Translations under genes and position numbers: made by a program
Source: Owenia fusiformis
Lineage: Eukaryota > Annelida > Polychaeta > Sabellida > Oweniidae
Assembly (NCBI GenBank): GCA_903813345.2
Contig: CAIIXF020000360.1
Span: 1-20,000 of the forward strand
Direction of reading: 5' to 3'
DNA length: 20,000 nucleotides
Part shown: positions 17,991 through 20,000 of the stretch, in pieces
How the letters are laid out: each line of letters starts with the position of its first letter
Numbering within the stretch: position 1 is the stretch's first letter
Notes under the pieces: generated by a model
What the model saw: the letters and a program-made list of their open reading frames with translations, nothing else
What the model was told of the DNA's origin: nothing
Databases searched by the model: none

Positions 17991-20000
17991 CACCCAGGTG
18001 GTAGAGCCCATGGTTTAATCTGTTTTAAACTCAAACTGGCTTACTATGGGATGACCTCGTCAATGTACGAAAAAAACGAAAACTTTTCACTGAATTCAAG
18101 TATGCTATTAAAAAAAAGATAGAAATGTACATGTAAGTCATTAGAGGTTAAATGTCCAAATATCTAAAAAAATTCACGAAAAAAGAGAATTTGTCAGTTA
18201 TATAGAAACTTTTATATTCATTTAAACCTAAAATTGCGTTATTTTGAAGCTTTAAACTTGTGAAATTAGATTGAAGGTATTATAAATCATATTCATATTC
18301 AGATCAAAGATCATAAACAATTTTTATAACTTTTACAAGAAAAATAAAAACTGGCTTGACTCCATAGCAAAACAGGATATGAGGGTACATATATCATGAA
18401 AAAGAGTCCGTGGAAAAATCACAAAAATATTTATATAAGGGATATATAATATTAACGGAAATAATTGTCGATACATATAGTCAACCATGACTTCGTCACA
18501 TTGACCTTTGTATTGTTTTCTCTTGAGTTCGAAGCCTGAGTTTTGGGACGAGTGAAGTCACACAGGCGATGTCATTGGGGTTGGGTGCATTATACTGTAT
18601 AATAAGGCTATTATTTTAACTAGTTTAAACTACTCGGATTTACGAAATCTTGTACGTCAGCGTGTAATATTACAGTCCTTTGCACTTTGCAGTATTTATT
18701 TACCTAATTGAATCCCATTACATACTTAAAGGGTTCATAATTTATATTTTAAACATTCAAGGTCCTTTTAAAACGTATTAAAGCTCTTCTCCCAATTAAC
18801 GCATGTTTACGGATGTAATCACCACGATAAGCAATAAGTGATATTTATGATAGTTCTTTGGCGTATTTAAATTAGCAAATAACCAAATCAACACCAAATT
18901 AAAAGTATTTATTCAACAATCTAAGTAGCACGTACATACAAGGGCGACCCATTTACATTTTGATGAAACAGCGTTCCTTTATTTTTTAAAGTAATGCGAT
19001 ATGTTCACAGATTAGGTAATTTTTCCTAAGATATGACTGTGAAATAGTTTTCTGGCTTGTTAAAAATATTGTTTCGAAAAGACTTTTTTTTCTTGATATG
19101 GTAGGCGGGGGCAATAAAAGTACTCCAAACAACCAATACACCAAACTAACAAAGAAGTTCCCTATGGCGCATATATTAATTCGGTGTCCCTGTATTTTCT
19201 CAAGAATTGATGTCCCGAATAATTTGAAAATATTTACCATTATTAACAAGTGTTATACACATGTAAGAGACCTGTTACATGTTATGCAAACCTTGTGAAA
19301 TAAAAACAGTATGCAAACGTTTTTAAATTCATAGGAACAGTCACTTATTTCCCTCAGAACAATTATGGCAAAATATTGATATCTTCATATTCATCGAAGC
19401 CATCAAAATTTTGCGATCTACTAAGGCTACCAAAACGTTTACCCGAAAGGTCAGAAATCAGCTATTCTGAGTAAAGAAGATATTTAAGCAGTTGTGGTCT
19501 TCCTGAAAAATAACTTATCTCATTTCGACAAGCTCTATAATAAGTACAATGATTACCAGAAAGGCATCATTGGAGCACAAGCGTATTGTCAAAATAATTC
19601 AATGTTACCCTTTACAAGATTGCTTTTCCAACTGTGGGATCCACAGCTTGTATATTCCGAAATATAGTTTATAATACAAGAAGATACATTGTTAGGCAAT
19701 AGAATAAACTGATAAAGAACATGTTTGTTTCTTAAGAAAGTATTATAGAGGGCTCTGACTTCTTAGATCGTTTCAGCCAAATGGATAATAAACGTTTTGT
19801 ACTAACTGATGTAATAATTATTATCATCCGTAGATTCCAGTTCCCGTTCCTAAAAATCATTGCATGGATGTTATTGTTCTTTGTGTTTTTTTTTGGTTAT
19901 CAAATATATGAAATAAGACTTATTTCATTATTTTTGGAGTAGTTTAATTGTTCAGTATACCATTCCAATGGTAAAAATATGCCTAGATAGAATCTCTTAT
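17991..20000. other. AT-rich sequence without recognisable genes
   Basis: No EGF exon, inverted-repeat element or tandem array was seen. Two overlapping open frames at 18986-19298 (one per strand) are the longest here. The + frame starts MVGGGNKST, and neither matches a family I know or has splice support. They are left uncalled. Confidence 0.4.

Noticed and set aside
1-20000. CRISPR arrays, bacterial operons, phage or defence systems
   Set aside because: The repeats are long satellites or inverted-repeat elements without short regular spacers, and the coding segments are intron-split animal-type exons.

Overview
This window looks like AT-rich nuclear DNA from an invertebrate animal. The evidence is short exons flanked by GT...AG introns, calcium-binding EGF-like modules, many degraded inverted-repeat (MITE or foldback) elements, a dead mariner transposon and a roughly 203-bp satellite. 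There is no bacterial gene organisation, and long reading frames are almost absent. Phylum cannot be fixed from the sequence; a marine invertebrate such as a mollusc, ambulacrarian or lancelet is a guess.

The one gene I can support lies on the + strand between about 2542 and 9640. Its visible exons are: a symmetric 111-codon exon (2542-2874) encoding a Trp-rich extracellular-type domain; three single-module EGF exons (6838-6951, 8594-8710, 8942-9055); and a probable terminal exon (9397-9476) encoding a short polar linker, a hydrophobic tail and a stop, with AATAAA at 9615. Every junction is phase 1, so all exons join in frame and the split codons restore the D/N-I-D-D/E-C start of each calcium-binding EGF module. 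The product would be the C-terminal part of a secreted mosaic protein, possibly GPI-anchored. Its 5' exons lie outside the window.

1-2541 holds CpG-containing simple repeats (about 198-400), a palindromic cluster (468-550), a 37-bp tandem duplication, a roughly 575-bp inverted-repeat element (1249-1822) and a small foldback (2252-2376). The 4-kb intron 2875-6837 is filled by another degenerate foldback and a nest in which a roughly 1.75-kb inverted repeat (3992-5741) encloses a second foldback (4181-4555) and a mariner copy (4594-5613). The second intron holds a roughly 580-bp MITE and a minisatellite built from CCCGTAAA-like units.

Downstream of the gene are more MITEs (9812-10222, 10492-10631, 11704-12004, 12377-12481). 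A CpG-bearing, ETS-site-bearing patch follows at 12885-13033, ending in a good splice donor. The satellite array is at 13340-16155: 14 landmark copies, two monomer types and a 4-monomer higher-order duplication. Next comes a stretch with splice acceptors and a poly(A) signal (16156-16990). A G/C-run-rich MITE lies at 17190-17441, and a CpG-dense promoter-like patch with a perfect NRF1-type palindrome at 17500-17990. The last 2 kb show nothing recognisable.
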